A stretch of DNA of 6,295 bases, taken from contig JBOHZD010000111.1 in assembly GCA_050738315.1 (NCBI GenBank), positions 1 to 6,295 of the forward strand. Reading direction: 5' to 3'. Position 1 is the first letter of the stretch, and each line of letters opens with the position of its first letter. Source of the DNA: IDS-8 sp050738315 (GTDB lineage: Bacteria > Pseudomonadota > Gammaproteobacteria > Steroidobacterales > Woeseiaceae). The notes under the pieces are model-generated. The model was given only the letters and a program-made list of their open reading frames with translations, made no database searches and was not told the DNA's origin. Positions 5,816 to 6,295 of the stretch are shown here, one piece after another. Both the position numbers and the translations under genes were made by a program.

Positions 5816-5864
5816 TGACGCGTCAGCGTTAACATTCGGCGGATGCCTGTACTGACGCGCTGAC
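5816..5864. repeat. Palindrome and repeats ahead of the helicase gene
   Basis: TGACGCGTCA (5816-5825) is a perfect 10-base palindrome. TGACGCG recurs at 5853-5859, and GTCAGCG (5822-5828) is inverted as CGCTGAC (5858-5864) with a 29-base loop. The cluster fills the 71-base space between the permease stop and the helicase start. It could be an operator or a weak 3' hairpin of the permease message; no T-run follows. Confidence 0.4.
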
Positions 5865-5871
5865 CCGACGC

Positions 5872-6295
5872 ATGACCAACGCCGAACTCGGACTTTTACC
5901 GTCCGGCCACCTGCACCTCTTCTTTACGACGGGGGAGGACCGCAATGCCCTCCGGGAACCGGGGCTGATGGTGCGGGGGTTCGATGAAGGCATTCCCGCG
6001 GGGCTCATCGCCCTTGCGGCCAAAGAGCATACCGCCGCGCTGTCGCCGACGCTCGGCTTCTGGCGATCTTTCGCCTGCCGCTATCTCGCCGAGCGATGCC
6101 GTATCGCTCAGGCCGACCCGACGCATCCCGGTCCAGTCCCCGCCCTCGACGAACCGGAAACAGCCGCGCTGCTCGAAGGCGCGCCGCCCATGCGCGGCGC
6201 CGAATACCTCTCCGCGCAAGCGCTGAACGATATCTGGTTCCAGCTCGACGACTGGTTGCGCGCCCGCATCCGCCGGGACGGCAGTCTCGCCGTAT
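5872..6295 (+). CDS. SNF2/DEAD-box-type helicase, N-terminal fragment cut by window end
   Basis: An open frame of 141 codons runs off the right edge with no stop. It matches the N-terminal, pre-ATPase part of a class of large bacterial DEAD/DEAH-box (SNF2-related) helicases that typically exceed 1,000 residues. The landmarks are LPSGHLHLFF (9-18), LSPTLGFWRSFACRYLAERC (57-76), where the family has a similar 'SPxLxFWRxFAxRYLxxLC' stretch, and PPMRGAEYL (105-113). The Walker A, DEAH and C-terminal motifs would lie beyond the window, so activity is inferred from family resemblance. The start at 5872 is the first ATG after an in-frame stop at 5830-5832. It has no recognisable Shine-Dalgarno sequence, so initiation may be weak or leaderless from a promoter just upstream. 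It follows the permease by 71 bases on the same strand with no functional link evident. Confidence 0.8.
   Translation, partial: MTNAELGLLPSGHLHLFFTTGEDRNALREPGLMVRGFDEGIPAGLIALAAKEHTAALSPTLGFWRSFACRYLAERCRIAQADPTHPGPVPALDEPETAALLEGAPPMRGAEYLSAQALNDIWFQLDDWLRARIRRDGSLAV

Overview
This is a high-GC bacterial window with ordinary Shine-Dalgarno-led genes. Most of it reads like a proteobacterial chromosome, although nothing fixes the taxon. It holds five complete genes, the first 141 codons of a sixth, and a short stretch of gene wreckage. No RNA genes, CRISPR arrays, transposases or plasmid functions were seen.

Layout. The first two thirds is read on the minus strand, so the gene order in transcription runs from right to left: a UPF0158 protein (3952 to 3455), a relic region with two gene fragments (about 3330 to 3129), an NDUFA9-like NAD(P)-binding protein (2968 to 2033), a putative cyclase/kynurenine-formamidase-family lipoprotein (1917 to 1111), and a protein made of two DUF1428 domains in tandem (721 to 2). 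The right third is read on the plus strand: an APC-superfamily amino acid permease (4385-5800) and the start of a large SNF2-type helicase (5872 to the window end). A roughly 430-base gap separates the two divergent blocks.

The most interesting region is 3129-3330. There an internal piece of an ECF41/SigJ-type sigma factor runs straight into the C-terminal part of a carboxymuconolactone decarboxylase (AhpD-like) protein, in a different reading frame. The joint can be placed to within a few bases. ECF41 sigma factors are known to sit beside carboxymuconolactone decarboxylases, oxidoreductases or epimerases. An intact NAD(P)-binding epimerase-like gene lies immediately downstream. The simplest reading is a decayed ECF41 module that kept only a possible target gene.

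The genes do not form one obvious pathway. The minus-strand genes are separated by 115 to nearly 400 bases and each has its own ribosome binding site, so a tight operon is unlikely. The permease has a strongly G/C-ending, GTG/CTG-rich codon style and an actinobacterial flavour, and may have been acquired. I found no convincing new multi-gene system. The notable points are the sigma/decarboxylase deletion scar, the two-domain DUF1428 protein, the lipoprotein form of the cyclase, and the loss of the catalytic Tyr/Lys pair in the NDUFA9-like protein.
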